DNA of 64,000 nt from Christensenella tenuis (lineage in GTDB: Bacteria; Bacillota; Clostridia; Christensenellales; Christensenellaceae): the NCBI RefSeq assembly GCF_014287795.1, contig NZ_JACOON010000006.1, forward strand, positions 124,001 through 188,000, in the 5' to 3' direction. Below are positions 43,190 to 51,812 of the stretch, piece after piece. Every line of letters begins with the position of its first letter. Position 1 is the stretch's first letter. The notes under the pieces were generated by a model. That model was not told where the DNA came from and did no database searches. It saw only the letters and a program-made list of their open reading frames with translations. Made by a program: the position numbers and the translations under genes.

Positions 43190-44602
43190 ATGTATTTTGG
43201 AGATGTGGGCCATACCGTTTACACGATGTTTTTCACCGGGCTGTTTGGCCTGCTGCTGGCAGCGCCCGTTTATGCCCTTGTATGGATTCTCACGCGCAGG
43301 CGTTTTCCTGCTAAAGCGGGCATGCACGCGCTGCGTTACCTCTTTTTGACCTACCTTATTTGCGTCGGCATGCTGACGCTTGTGCCGAGCGGTTTCGACA
43401 TGCAGGGAGGCGTAAACCTCGTGCCTTTTTCGAGCATAGCGGAGGCCTTCCTCAGTACATCGGAAGTGGCGCTCGGGCTTATCTTCCTCAACGTTCTGAT
43501 GTTCGTCCCTATGGGCATATTCCTGCCGTGGGTGTTTCCCAAGGTGGACAGGCTGTATAAGGCTGTGCTTATTTCCTTCGGCGCAACGCTGCTGATCGAG
43601 CTGCTGCAGGTGCTTTTACCGGGCGGACGGGCGTTCGACGTTGACGATATCATACTGAACACCTTCGGCGGAGCGATTGGCTATTCCCTTTTCGCGCTCG
43701 GTTCCATGCTTGCGAAAAAAAAGAAACCCCTCCTGCGCGAAAAAATTGCCTGCATCGCGGCGCTTGTTCTTTTGCCCGCCGTTTTGTTCGGCTTCCTGGC
43801 CGCGGAAAACGGGCGGGAATTTAAATATGGTTTTCCCTACACCCTTATGGTGCCGGAGGAAGCCGAATTTACGGGGCGGGAGGCTTATCCTGAAACGGCC
43901 ATGACCTATGTGCGCGTCTTGCAGCCGCAGGAAGAAACTCTGTCTGCGCTGGCAGAAACGTTTTCCCTTTCAGGTACGCCTGAAAAAGAAGGGAATTCTT
44001 TTGTTTTGCGCACAGCGGACGCTTATCTTTCGGTTTTTCCCGACTACGGATGGATATATTCCATGCGCAGCCCTACCGGCCTTCCCAACGAACGCCCAGC
44101 GGACGAAATCGCCGCGGAAGCGGAGGCGTTCCTGCGGCAGCACGGCCTGTGGGCGGATGGCCTGCAAGCGGCGGAGGTAAACGAAACGCTGGGCGTGGAT
44201 CCGGACGGCACGGAGCGCTCAAGCGGAAAGCAGGTTGTTTATGCTGCCGACGAAGCGGACCACACGGTTACAGGCTGGCTCTCCGTCTTTTTCGACAACA
44301 GCGGAATCTATGAGGTATCTTCCAGCCTTTACCGGTATGCTCCCTACCGTGAGGCGAAGCTGGCTTCCCCGGGCGAGGCGCTCGCGGACGTATTGAAAAC
44401 GCACCGCTGCTATGTGACCGCTGAATTTGATGCGGTTACCCTGCATCCGCAAAAGGCCGTTTTAGACACGGCTGAGCTTGTTTACGACTGGGGAATGTCT
44501 TCTGGCAGGCAAAACCTTCCCGTCTGGAAGCTCTCCGGAACCTTTTATGGTGACGGTGAACAGGCACGGGGCACCATTATGGTTCCCGCCATCCTGGAAT
44601 AA
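43190..44602 (+). CDS. VanZ-family membrane protein with extracytoplasmic extension
   Basis: Residues 1-185 hold five hydrophobic helices and the VanZ signatures NVLMFVPMGIFLPWVF and RAFDVDDIILNTFGGAIGY. After a further helix (about 188-206) there is a 260-residue region predicted outside the membrane (210-470). It contains AYLSVFPDYGWIYSM and repeated acidic/Pro-rich strands and was not recognised. VanZ lowers binding of teicoplanin-type glycopeptides; most VanZ-like proteins have no known role. AGGTG precedes the ATG. The gene converges on the next with a 5-base gap. Confidence 0.78.
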   Translation: MYFGDVGHTVYTMFFTGLFGLLLAAPVYALVWILTRRRFPAKAGMHALRYLFLTYLICVGMLTLVPSGFDMQGGVNLVPFSSIAEAFLSTSEVALGLIFLNVLMFVPMGIFLPWVFPKVDRLYKAVLISFGATLLIELLQVLLPGGRAFDVDDIILNTFGGAIGYSLFALGSMLAKKKKPLLREKIACIAALVLLPAVLFGFLAAENGREFKYGFPYTLMVPEEAEFTGREAYPETAMTYVRVLQPQEETLSALAETFSLSGTPEKEGNSFVLRTADAYLSVFPDYGWIYSMRSPTGLPNERPADEIAAEAEAFLRQHGLWADGLQAAEVNETLGVDPDGTERSSGKQVVYAADEADHTVTGWLSVFFDNSGIYEVSSSLYRYAPYREAKLASPGEALADVLKTHRCYVTAEFDAVTLHPQKAVLDTAELVYDWGMSSGRQNLPVWKLSGTFYGDGEQARGTIMVPAILE

Positions 44603-44607
44603 AGATA

Positions 44608-44970
44608 TTATAGCCTGTTTTGCCGGTCCAACTGAATAAGACGGTCACGGCGTGCCTTAAAGGCCGCAGCTTCCTCATCCAACAGCCGGGCGATGGCGTC
44701 CACGGTTTTTTCCGCACCCTTTTCTTCCACTTCCTGCCTGAACCACCGCAAAAACAGTCTTTTCATAGTTCGTTCAATGACAGGGTCGCCGGGCGCGAGC
44801 AGCATCACGGGCAGCAGGTATTCATAACCGCACAGGCCGTCCACCCGGATATCCGAGACCAGCTCTTGGTGCGTCAGCTCCTCCCCCATCTGCATGAAAT
44901 AGTCGAGGATCTGAACCCCCTCGATATGTTGCTCGAAGCATTTCAATACCTGTACATTTTTATCATCCAT
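44608..44970 (-). CDS. Hypothetical alpha-helical protein, 120 residues
   Basis: A soluble, largely helical, charged protein (MDDKNVQVLKCFEQHIEGVQ at the start; helices rich in Glu, Arg and Leu towards the end, EEAAAFKARRDRLIQLDRQN). No family was recognised. The ribosome site TGAGG lies about 10 bases before ATG 44970. It is divergent from the XRE regulator, and the shared spacer carries a 13-bp inverted repeat, which suggests common control. Confidence 0.6.
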   Translation of the reverse strand: MDDKNVQVLKCFEQHIEGVQILDYFMQMGEELTHQELVSDIRVDGLCGYEYLLPVMLLAPGDPVIERTMKRLFLRWFRQEVEEKGAEKTVDAIARLLDEEAAAFKARRDRLIQLDRQNRL

Positions 44971-44996
44971 TTCCGATACCTCATGTAATTAGATTT

Positions 44997-45076
44997 ATTT
45001 TGACCTTTATTGAATGTCATTCCGCGCACAATATTAACATATACTTACACTAATAACAAGCACTAAAGGTCAAAAT
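44997..45076. repeat. 13-bp inverted repeat in the divergent spacer
   Basis: ATTTTGACCTTTA (44997-45009) and its exact complement TAAAGGTCAAAAT (45064-45076) are separated by 54 bases. Both lie between the divergent starts at 44970 and 45095, as expected for paired operators allowing DNA looping. Confidence 0.75.
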
Positions 45077-45094
45077 TGAGGTTTGTATCCAGAC

Positions 45095-45337
45095 ATGTTT
45101 AAAAATAAAAATGTTGATGGAAGCTTAAATGTTTGCGGCCCCAAAATCAAACTGCTTCGAAAGGGTAAAAGCCTTTCCCAACGGGCATTAGCCGATCAAA
45201 TGCAATTACAGGGAATTGATCTCAACAAGAACGCAATTCAGCAAATCGAAAGCGGCGAAAGGTTCGTAACAGATATTGAAATTAAGGCATTTAGCCATTT
45301 CTTTAAAATCAAAGCAGACGATTTATTAGGGTCGTAA
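45095..45337 (+). CDS. XRE-family HTH regulator
   Basis: The 80-residue protein has one Cro/CI-type HTH: KIKLLRKGKSLSQRALADQM, LNKNAIQQIESGERFVTDIE, then AFSHFFKIKADDLLGS. It has no second domain. ATG 45095 is taken as start; a TTG at 45083 is in frame but too close to the GAGG site. It probably binds the 13-bp inverted repeats just upstream and controls itself and the divergent gene. Confidence 0.85.
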   Translation: MFKNKNVDGSLNVCGPKIKLLRKGKSLSQRALADQMQLQGIDLNKNAIQQIESGERFVTDIEIKAFSHFFKIKADDLLGS

Positions 45338-45424
45338 ATTCTTAATATTTCATCGTAGTATACATATCATAAGCGGTATCTTGTTGTGTTACTATTTTTC
45401 TCTCGCAGAAAGAAGGAAACTGCT

Positions 45425-46897
45425 ATGTTAAAAGAACTGGATTTAGGCATGCGCATGCCGAAAGAAGAATACGGCGCGCTGATGGAAGAATTAAAACCCC
45501 GGCTGGCGCAGCTCCAACAGGAAATCATCCGCGAGAAGATTCCCGTGGTCATTCTCTTTGAAGGGCTTTCTGCCGCGGGCAAAGGAGAGATCACCAATTC
45601 CCTGATCGTTGGTTTTGACGCACGTGGTTTTACCGTATACAACACGCGCCCCCCGGAGCCTTCCGAGCGGCGCCTCCCGTGGCTTGCGCGTTTTGCGGAA
45701 AAGATGCCCTCCCGCGGACGCATGGCCATTTTTGACCGCGCATGGTACAGCGCGCTGTCTGTGGAGCCGCTTCCCAAAGAGGAACTGAAGCAGCGCCTCC
45801 GGGAGGTAAATAGATTCGAGCGTCAACTGGCAGACGACGGCTGTCTGATCCTCAAATATTTCCTGTACATCAGCAAGAAGGAACAGCGAAAACGCCTTGA
45901 AGCTTTGGAGCGGGCAAAGAGCACGGCGTGGCGGGTGACGAAAGAGGACTTTAAAAACCTGAACCGCCACGGCGAGATCACAGACTTTTTCGACTCGATG
46001 ATTGAAAAAACAAACTCCCCGTACGCCTCATGGAACGCGGTGGCTGCAACAGACAAGCGGTATGTGCGCGCGGCGGTATTTTCCTCCATCGCAGAAAACC
46101 TTGAAAAGGCGCTTGCCAAAAAGCGCGAAGGAGCGCCAAAAGCGGCCTTTGCGCCGAAGGTCGATCCCTGTTTCAGGCTGCTTCCCCACACGGGCATTGG
46201 GGAGCTTGATCTGAAAAAGAGCGTAGACGAAGAGGAGTACCGCGAACGCCTCAAAGAATACCAGGATAAGCTTTTTAAGCTGCAAAACAAACTATACCTG
46301 AAAAAAATCCCCGTGATCGTGGCCTACGAAGGCAACGACGCGGCGGGCAAGGGCGGCAACATCAAGCGCGTGGCGGAAGCGCTCGACGCGCGGGGATACG
46401 CGGTCACGCCCATTGCCGCACCCACGCCGGACGAGCTGCAGCACCAATACCTGTGGCGTTTTTGGCGTGCCCTGCCCCGCACCGGGCATTTCGCGATTTT
46501 TGACCGCACGTGGTATGGGCGGGTGCTGGTAGAACGCGTGGAAGGGCTAACGTCCACGGCAAGGGTGAATCAGGCATACAACGAAATCAACGAATTCGAA
46601 TCCATGCTGGTAAGATGGGGCGCGGTTATTTTCAAATTCTGGCTGGCCATCGACAAAGACGAGCAGCTGCGAAGGTTCGAAGACCGGCAAAATACGCCCG
46701 AAAAGCAATGGAAAATCACGGAGGAAGATTGGCGTAACCGTGAGAAATGGGACGCATATGCGCAGGCAGTGGACGATATGTTCCGCTACACAAACACGGA
46801 TTTTGCTCCATGGGTGGCGGTGGAATCGAATTGTAAGCGGTATGCCCGTTTAAAGACGCTTGAAACGATGATTGAGACTTTACAAAACCGGTTATAA
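45425..46897 (+). CDS. Two-domain PPK2: polyphosphate:AMP phosphotransferase type
   Basis: The 490-residue protein is a tandem of two PPK2 domains. Domain 1 (about 20-245) has Walker A FEGLSAAGKGE and Walker B AIFDRAWYS; domain 2 (about 275-490) has AYEGNDAAGKGG and AIFDRTWYG. Tandem-domain PPK2 proteins are usually the Pap type (class II) that phosphorylates AMP to ADP with polyphosphate, with one domain active. AAGGAAA precedes ATG 45425; the frame is open to 45386 but without a ribosome site. It stands alone. Confidence 0.88.
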   Translation: MLKELDLGMRMPKEEYGALMEELKPRLAQLQQEIIREKIPVVILFEGLSAAGKGEITNSLIVGFDARGFTVYNTRPPEPSERRLPWLARFAEKMPSRGRMAIFDRAWYSALSVEPLPKEELKQRLREVNRFERQLADDGCLILKYFLYISKKEQRKRLEALERAKSTAWRVTKEDFKNLNRHGEITDFFDSMIEKTNSPYASWNAVAATDKRYVRAAVFSSIAENLEKALAKKREGAPKAAFAPKVDPCFRLLPHTGIGELDLKKSVDEEEYRERLKEYQDKLFKLQNKLYLKKIPVIVAYEGNDAAGKGGNIKRVAEALDARGYAVTPIAAPTPDELQHQYLWRFWRALPRTGHFAIFDRTWYGRVLVERVEGLTSTARVNQAYNEINEFESMLVRWGAVIFKFWLAIDKDEQLRRFEDRQNTPEKQWKITEEDWRNREKWDAYAQAVDDMFRYTNTDFAPWVAVESNCKRYARLKTLETMIETLQNRL

Positions 46898-46932
46898 GCA
46901 GGCATCGCCGGAAGGCGTATGCGCAGGTACGG

Positions 46933-47780
46933 AGCGGGCCGTTTATTTCCATCATCATCTTTAACTTTATCGGGTTTGAGGTAGTAACGACGTATGCAAG
47001 CGATATGCAGAACCCGAAGAAGGAGCTTCCCCGCGCAATTATCCGGAGAGGTCTTTGATTACCGCTTTTTACCTGTTTGCAACGTTTGGTGTTGGCGTCG
47101 CCATTCTCACAGACGGGCTTTCCAAGGCGAGCGGGTTTATCGACAGCCTGCGCATTCTTGCCGGGGCTTCGGGCGGGCCGCTGATCCTCATATGCGGGTT
47201 CCTTTTTCTGTTTACGTTGATTACCAACATGCTTACGTGGCCGCTCGGTATGAACTATGTGGCCCAACACGCCGCGCAGTATGGCACACTGCCGCATTTC
47301 CTTGCCTCCAAAAGCAAAAAGGAGGGCATGCCCCTTGGTACGAACATCACCAATGGCATCTTGATTTCCGCTCTTCCGGCGACTGCCGCCATACCCGAGG
47401 TGGCGGGCAGCGGCACGGATGTATTCTGGATGTTTTTTGCGCTCAACGTGGATCTTTTGCTTGCGTGCTGTCTTTTCCTGTTTCCCTCTTTCTGGAAACT
47501 GCGCAGGTGGACCCGGACCGTGAGCGCCCCTACCGTGTGAAAGGCGGGAAAGCGCGCGCGTATCTTCCTCATAGCCGCCGTACCGTTTGCGCTGCTGTGC
47601 ATGACGCTGTTTTTTACCTTTTTCGAGGAAGTGCGGGACGGAACAAATACGGCGAACACACCCCTGATTATCGGCGTAGCCCGCGCGGTGGCCGTAGGAG
47701 AAATTGCCGCTGCGCACAGCGTGAAAAAGTACCGGACCGCACTTGCGGCACAAAGGGATCTCCGGAAGACGGGAAGCTGA
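46933..47780 (+). pseudogene. Decayed APC-family amino-acid permease
   Basis: Read with frame changes the segment gives FNFIGFEVVTTYASDMQNPK, then ITAFYLFATFGVGVAILTDG with further helices, then RIFLIAAVPFALLCMTLFFT and a basic C-terminal tail ending at 47778-47780. This is the C-terminal half of an amino-acid or glutamate/GABA-type APC transporter. The N-terminal half is missing, a shift occurs near 47049-47055, and two compensating shifts lie near 47510 and 47560, with an in-frame TGA at 47538-47540. It cannot make a working transporter. Several frame changes make sequencing error an unlikely sole cause. Confidence 0.78.
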
Positions 47781-47802
47781 ACCTGTTTCCGCACGGTAAA
47801 AA

Positions 47803-47851
47803 CCACGATAAAACGGCGGCTATACAAACCACAGCCGCCGTTTTATCGTGG
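47803..47851. repeat. 19-bp perfect inverted repeat (hairpin)
   Basis: CCACGATAAAACGGCGGCT and its exact complement flank an 11-base loop. There is no T-run, so it is not a classical terminator, although it sits just behind the permease remnant. Confidence 0.8.
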
Positions 47852-47983
47852 CTCCGCACTCCGCCTGACGCTGCTTTTTTCCGCGCATCCCGGCAATTCA
47901 TTGGCAACCAGTTTTACGGAAGATATCCTTGCCAGCGGGGAACCCGGTATTTCTCCGCCATATTTTTTTGCCGCTCCTGCTAC

Positions 47984-48400
47984 TTACTCTGCTACAGCCA
48001 TTTCTTCCTGCATCATTTTTTCATTTTCTTTCCCATAAACATCCGCAATGGTAAACCGCTTGAGGTTCTTCGCCGCTTCTTCATAAATTTGCTTCATAAA
48101 ACGGCTGAATGGGTCTCTTTTCAGTTCTTCCCTGTCATTTTCATTGGAATGGTTATACTCAAACAGGTCGAGAATCTCATAAACGCTCACATCTTCCGGC
48201 CTTTTTTTCATCCGGTATCCGCCTTTACAGCCCTGTTCCGAAACGAGTATGCCCGCACGTTTCATCTCATTCATTACTTTCAGGCAATACTGGTAGGAAA
48301 TATCCACATTTTCCACAATTTCCCCCGCCGTCGTCAATGCGTTTCCTTTCATCGTAATATAGCCTAATATCCTCGCCGCATAGATTGTTGTAATTTTCAT
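47984..48400 (-). CDS. Rrf2-family transcriptional regulator
   Basis: The 138-residue protein has the Rrf2 HTH: MKITTIYAARILGYITMKGN, AGEIVENVDISYQYCLKVM, and wing GILVSEQGCKGGYRMKK. The three-Cys iron-sulfur pattern of IscR or NsrR is absent; only isolated cysteines occur. It may respond to a small metabolite, as CymR does, or have no ligand. The start has an AAAGG site (AGAAAGGTAAG). Neighbouring genes do not point to a regulon. Confidence 0.85.
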   Translation of the reverse strand: MKITTIYAARILGYITMKGNALTTAGEIVENVDISYQYCLKVMNEMKRAGILVSEQGCKGGYRMKKRPEDVSVYEILDLFEYNHSNENDREELKRDPFSRFMKQIYEEAAKNLKRFTIADVYGKENEKMMQEEMAVAE

Positions 48401-48687
48401 GTGTCTTACCTTTCTTTTTTATTTTGCCATCATTGTATACTTTTAAAAGCGAAACGCTTCTGTATTTTAATATACGCACCGTCTCTTTTATTATTGACTT
48501 TGCCCGTTTCTCCTTTTATAATTCAACTGTATTTTATTTTTTGCTGCATATTTCTATCGCGTTGTCTTCAATACATTCATTTCATATGAATTTTATTTAC
48601 TACGCGATGTCATATTTCCAGATCCATTCCCCTTTCGCTCTTCCATATCCAAATCCTCCGAAAAATAATCGGCGGTTCACGCGTTTT

Positions 48688-48913
48688 ATTGCGATAATAC
48701 GCATTAAGCGATTTAAAAAGCAAAAATCAAACAATACTTTTCTAGAGTAATATATCATCGCAAACCTTTGATGTCAATCATTCCATCTGAAACTGTCTGT
48801 AAATCCGTTTGGTTTCATTTTAAAAAAGATGAATTCCCCGCTAAAATGATAAAAAATAAAAAAATCCGCATCATTTTTTGCGGATTTTATTTTTTAATGC
48901 GTATTATCGCAAT
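48688..48913. repeat. 226-bp unit bounded by 20-bp perfect inverted repeats
   Basis: ATTGCGATAATACGCATTAA (48688-48707) and its exact complement (48894-48913) bracket 186 bases that encode nothing obvious and end in a terminator-like hairpin (48861-48895). A small non-autonomous element (MITE) or a pair of regulator sites are both possible. No target-site duplication was visible. Confidence 0.55.
48861..48895. terminator. Hairpin terminator in the 48.4-49.1 kb gap
   Basis: AAAATCCGCA pairs with TGCGGATTTT; A-rich sequence on the left and ATTTTTTT on the right make it usable on both strands. No gene is adjacent, so it may end a small RNA. Confidence 0.65.
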
Positions 48914-49113
48914 GATACAGGTATGGCATTCCCTATCTGTTTTTTCTTTTCATAACCGCTGCCTCATCATAGCACGTTTGCCCTGTTCCCGCAACATGCC
49001 TCTTCCCTGTCCAGGCTATATCACGAAGAATAAAACGGTGCAGGCGAACGCGGCGCGGGGCGGTAAGGATATGCTTCTGCCGCAGCGGATGGAACAGCCA
49101 TGCATTCCGCATA

Positions 49114-49149
49114 CATAAAAATGCCGAAACGGACTTCGGCATTTTTATG
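49114..49149. terminator. Terminator of the mscL gene
   Basis: CATAAAAATGCCGAA and TTCGGCATTTTTATG form a 15-bp perfect stem with a six-base loop, 23 bases beyond the mscL stop on the minus strand. Confidence 0.85.
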
Positions 49150-49172
49150 CATGCTTCAAAATCCAAAATAAA

Positions 49173-49643
49173 TTATTTTGTTTGTGCTTCGGCCACCGCT
49201 TTATCAACACATGCGTCATCCGGCAGGATCGACGTGCAGTGGGGGCAGCGCGTTGCATCGTCCGCGATCTCCGTCCTGCAGTACGGGCACAGGCGGGGTT
49301 CCTTTTCCGGCTCTTCCGGTTCGGGCTTTTTCAGGTGAACGCTGTTAATTCCCTTCACAACCAAAAAGATCACAAGGGCGATCAGCAGGAAGTTGATAAC
49401 CGCCCCAATAAACGAACCCAGCATGAGGGCGGAATCTTCAGTGAGCTTAATATTGAACATTGAAAAATCAAGCCCACCCGTCATCAGGCCAATCAACGGC
49501 ATTACGATATCGTTCACCAACGAATTGACGATCGCCGTAAACGCAGTACCAATGATTACACCGACCGCGAGATCGATCACGCTTCCGCGCGAGATGAATT
49601 CCTTAAATTCCTGTATGAGTCCTTTTTTCTTTTTTCCAGCCAT
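49173..49643 (-). CDS. mscL: Large-conductance mechanosensitive channel with zinc ribbon
   Basis: The 156-residue protein starts MAGKKKKGLIQEFKEFISRG and has the MscL pore helix SVIDLAVGVIIGTAFTAIVN. A periplasmic loop and the second helix FIGAVINFLLIALVIFLVVKG follow. It forms a pentameric pore that opens under membrane tension. After the usual KPEPEEPEKEP region it ends in an added zinc ribbon CPYC...CPHC (about 118-142), absent from E. coli MscL. ATG 49643 has an AGGAG site; the long upstream frame overlaps the next gene and is not used. Confidence 0.93.
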   Translation of the reverse strand: MAGKKKKGLIQEFKEFISRGSVIDLAVGVIIGTAFTAIVNSLVNDIVMPLIGLMTGGLDFSMFNIKLTEDSALMLGSFIGAVINFLLIALVIFLVVKGINSVHLKKPEPEEPEKEPRLCPYCRTEIADDATRCPHCTSILPDDACVDKAVAEAQTK

Positions 49644-49666
49644 GCTTTCTCTCTCCTTTTTATCAC

Positions 49667-49990
49667 TTATTCCGGGGCGTGTTCCCTGCCGTCCCAGCAA
49701 TAGTTCTTCAAATCTACACAGCCTTCCCCGCTTACGGGAACGCCCTCCGCTTCGAGCAGGCTTCTTTGCACCTCCGGGCCGCCGAACGCATCCGCCGGGG
49801 CGAGCCGCCCCTCCCGGTTCACTACCCGATGGCACGGAATTCCGCTGGATGCAGGACACGTATGCAGCGCACATCCCACAATGCGCGACGCGCGCGGATT
49901 GCCCGCGAGACGCGCGATCTGCCCATAGGTGGCGACCCTTCCGCGCGGTATCTTACTTACCATTGTATACACAGTCTCGAAAAAATTCAA
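49667..49990 (-). CDS. O6-alkylguanine DNA alkyltransferase-family protein
   Basis: The 107-residue protein has the MGMT DNA-binding HTH (VATYGQIARLAGNPRASRIVG) and the acceptor site IPCHRVVN, whose Cys accepts the alkyl group. The N-terminal ribonuclease-like domain of full-length Ada/Ogt is absent, as in short Atl- or Ogt-like forms, but here the Cys is kept. The start is taken as TTG 49990, which gives the typical MNFFETVY opening and has AAAGGAG upstream; the frame is open to 50020. Confidence 0.85.
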   Translation of the reverse strand: MNFFETVYTMVSKIPRGRVATYGQIARLAGNPRASRIVGCALHTCPASSGIPCHRVVNREGRLAPADAFGGPEVQRSLLEAEGVPVSGEGCVDLKNYCWDGREHAPE

Positions 49991-50104
49991 TCCTTTGTAT
50001 CTCCTTTGATTATTCAGCACAATTATACCGCAAAAGAAGGGTTTAAAAAAGTGCCGCTATGGGTATCTTTATTAAAATATGAAATTCGGAAGAGAGGATG
50101 AAAT

Positions 50105-50368
50105 ATGGCAAAACATGTGAAAATGATGGTGCTCGACGGCTGCCCGCATTGCAGGCGCGCGTTTGAATTGATGGATGAGCTGAAAAAAGAGCATCCCGAA
50201 TATAACCAGGTAGACGTTGAAGTGATCGAGGAAAACCGCGAGGCCGGAAAAACGCAGGGGTATGATTATTGGTATGTTCCTACGTTCTTCGTGGACGATG
50301 TGAAGATCCACGAGGGCGTTCCCACCAAAGATAAAGTGGAATGTGTATTTACTGAAGCTTTGAAGTGA
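50105..50368 (+). CDS. Glutaredoxin/thioredoxin-fold protein (CPHC)
   Basis: The 87-residue protein has the redox site DGCPHCRRAFELM near residue 13, a cis-Pro in YVPTFFVDD and the length of a glutaredoxin. It probably reduces disulfides or delivers electrons; the active-site order CPHC is also seen in DsbA and in GrxC-like proteins. GAGAGG precedes the ATG. It is not part of a recognisable operon. Confidence 0.83.
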   Translation: MAKHVKMMVLDGCPHCRRAFELMDELKKEHPEYNQVDVEVIEENREAGKTQGYDYWYVPTFFVDDVKIHEGVPTKDKVECVFTEALK

Positions 50369-50713
50369 TTCGAATGCCCATAAGCACAAGCTTGGCGGAT
50401 GCCTGACGCTCCGCAAACGCGAGTGGCGCGCGCAGTGTGCGCGGGGCAGCGGAAGGCATACAGGCTGGGAGCGCGTAAGATTCCATCAGGAAGGAAAATG
50501 GGGCAGCAACGGAGTATGCGAAAAGCCCGCGCGTTCTATGGAAAGCGGAACGCAGGGCGGTTCGCTGCGGCGGGCTCTTCATTCATTTGGTATTTCGTGA
50601 CAACAAAGGTTTTTTTCCGCTGTGGGAAAAGCCTTTTTTAATGTTACGCCAATATGCCGCGGTTATGATAAAAGCATCCGTTTTCACGAAATATTTTTTA
50701 TGGGGTGAAGGTT
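50369..50713. other. Intergenic region with a hairpin terminator
   Basis: An 80-codon frame (50399-50641) has a composition and lack of ribosome site that argue against a gene. A terminator-like hairpin (AAAGG...TTTTTTTCC against GGGAAAA...CCTTT, then TTTT) lies at 50605-50640. Nothing else was recognised. Confidence 0.5.
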
Positions 50714-51763
50714 ATGAATCTAAAAATCAGTGTATTCTTCCGTGCCATTCCACTCATTATGGGCGCGATTTGTTTCGGCTTTGGCCTCTACGTCCGGGGA
50801 ATGGGCATTGGCGACGGTTATAGGATCGCGGGCAACGTGTTGATTTCCCTGACGGCGATCTGTATCGCGCTGTTTTCCACTGCGGCGACGATTATACGCC
50901 AGATCATCAAGCGCTTTAACCGCGCGGACCGGATCTTTTACCCGCTGCTCGGTTATGCGGCGGGCATCGGCGCGGCGGGCTGCGGCATTGCTTTATTTAC
51001 ATCCGGCGGTATGTCTGCGGATTACGTATCCGGCAACGTCGTATTCGGCGTGGGCCTTATCGCTTGCTGCGTGGCGACAGTTGCCCTTTCTTCCGGAAAA
51101 TTTTCAATGATCCCGCAAAACTCGGCTAATCTGGCCTATGGGCAGGCGGTCTCCGGCGGCTATTCCAAGGGAACCTGCGGCGTATATTTCGCCATTCCCG
51201 TCATTTGCGCGGCGGTCGCAATCATTCGCGGATGCATGCTTCTTTCCGGAGATACAACCCCGGATTTCGTGGCGGGGCACGTGATGGTGGGGCTCGGCCT
51301 TGTGTGCGCGAGCCTTATTGCCCTCGTGGCAACCATCCTGCGGCAGATTCAGAACCAATTCGGCCAGCCGGAGCGCTGGAAATGGAGCGTCATGGTTGCC
51401 GTGCTGGGAACCGCATGCATCATTTGGGGCATCCTCATTATGAATCCATACAGCGCGGCGGCTGTCGCTCCCGGCTTTGTCCTCATCGGCCTTGGTCTTA
51501 TTTGCTACAGTATCTCGAGTAAAGTATTGCTGCTTGCGTCCGTATGGCGGCGGAACGCGCCGCTCTCAAAACGTATTCCCATGATTCCTGTGATGACTGC
51601 CCTTTCCTGCTTGTTCCTCGCGGCGTTCCTGTTTGAAGCATCCTACGCAAATACAAATTTCTTCGTTCCCGCTCATATTATGGTGGGGCTGGGCGCGGTA
51701 TGCTTTACGTTGTTCGCCATTGTTTCCATCCTCGAATCGGGCACCTCCAAATCCCAGGCGTGA
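50714..51763 (+). CDS. YhiM-family (DUF2776) inner membrane protein
   Basis: The 349-residue protein has ten hydrophobic helices and matches the E. coli YhiM pattern closely: IPLIMGAICFGFGLYV at the start, the thrice-repeated core (ADYVSGNVVFGVGLIACC, PDFVAGHVMVGLGLVCAS, VPAHIMVGLGAVCFTLF), RIPMIPVMTALSCLFLA and the ending IVSILESG. YhiM is reported to help survival at low pH and high temperature; the biochemical role is unknown. ATG 50714 is chosen with GGTGAAGG upstream; an in-frame GTG at 50705 is possible. Confidence 0.85.
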   Translation: MNLKISVFFRAIPLIMGAICFGFGLYVRGMGIGDGYRIAGNVLISLTAICIALFSTAATIIRQIIKRFNRADRIFYPLLGYAAGIGAAGCGIALFTSGGMSADYVSGNVVFGVGLIACCVATVALSSGKFSMIPQNSANLAYGQAVSGGYSKGTCGVYFAIPVICAAVAIIRGCMLLSGDTTPDFVAGHVMVGLGLVCASLIALVATILRQIQNQFGQPERWKWSVMVAVLGTACIIWGILIMNPYSAAAVAPGFVLIGLGLICYSISSKVLLLASVWRRNAPLSKRIPMIPVMTALSCLFLAAFLFEASYANTNFFVPAHIMVGLGAVCFTLFAIVSILESGTSKSQA

Positions 51764-51812
51764 TTTTTACCCGGCGCTATGCTAGAATAGCTATAGAGCG
51801 GAGGTGGAAAGT

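Larger units (their letters stand above)
48401..49113. other. Gene-free AT-rich region with inverted repeats
   Basis: No ORF here has a ribosome site or sensible composition. It holds the Rrf2 promoter region, a 226-bp unit bounded by 20-bp inverted repeats (48688-48913), and a terminator-like hairpin inside that unit. The last 200 bases (48914-49113) show nothing recognisable. Confidence 0.5.

Noticed and set aside
46994..48367. Open frame of 457 codons on the plus strand
   Set aside because: It runs across the permease remnant and antisense to the Rrf2 gene, has implausible composition and no ribosome site.
50399..50641. 80-codon ORF upstream of the YhiM-family gene
   Set aside because: Poor composition, no ribosome site, and its end lies in a terminator hairpin.
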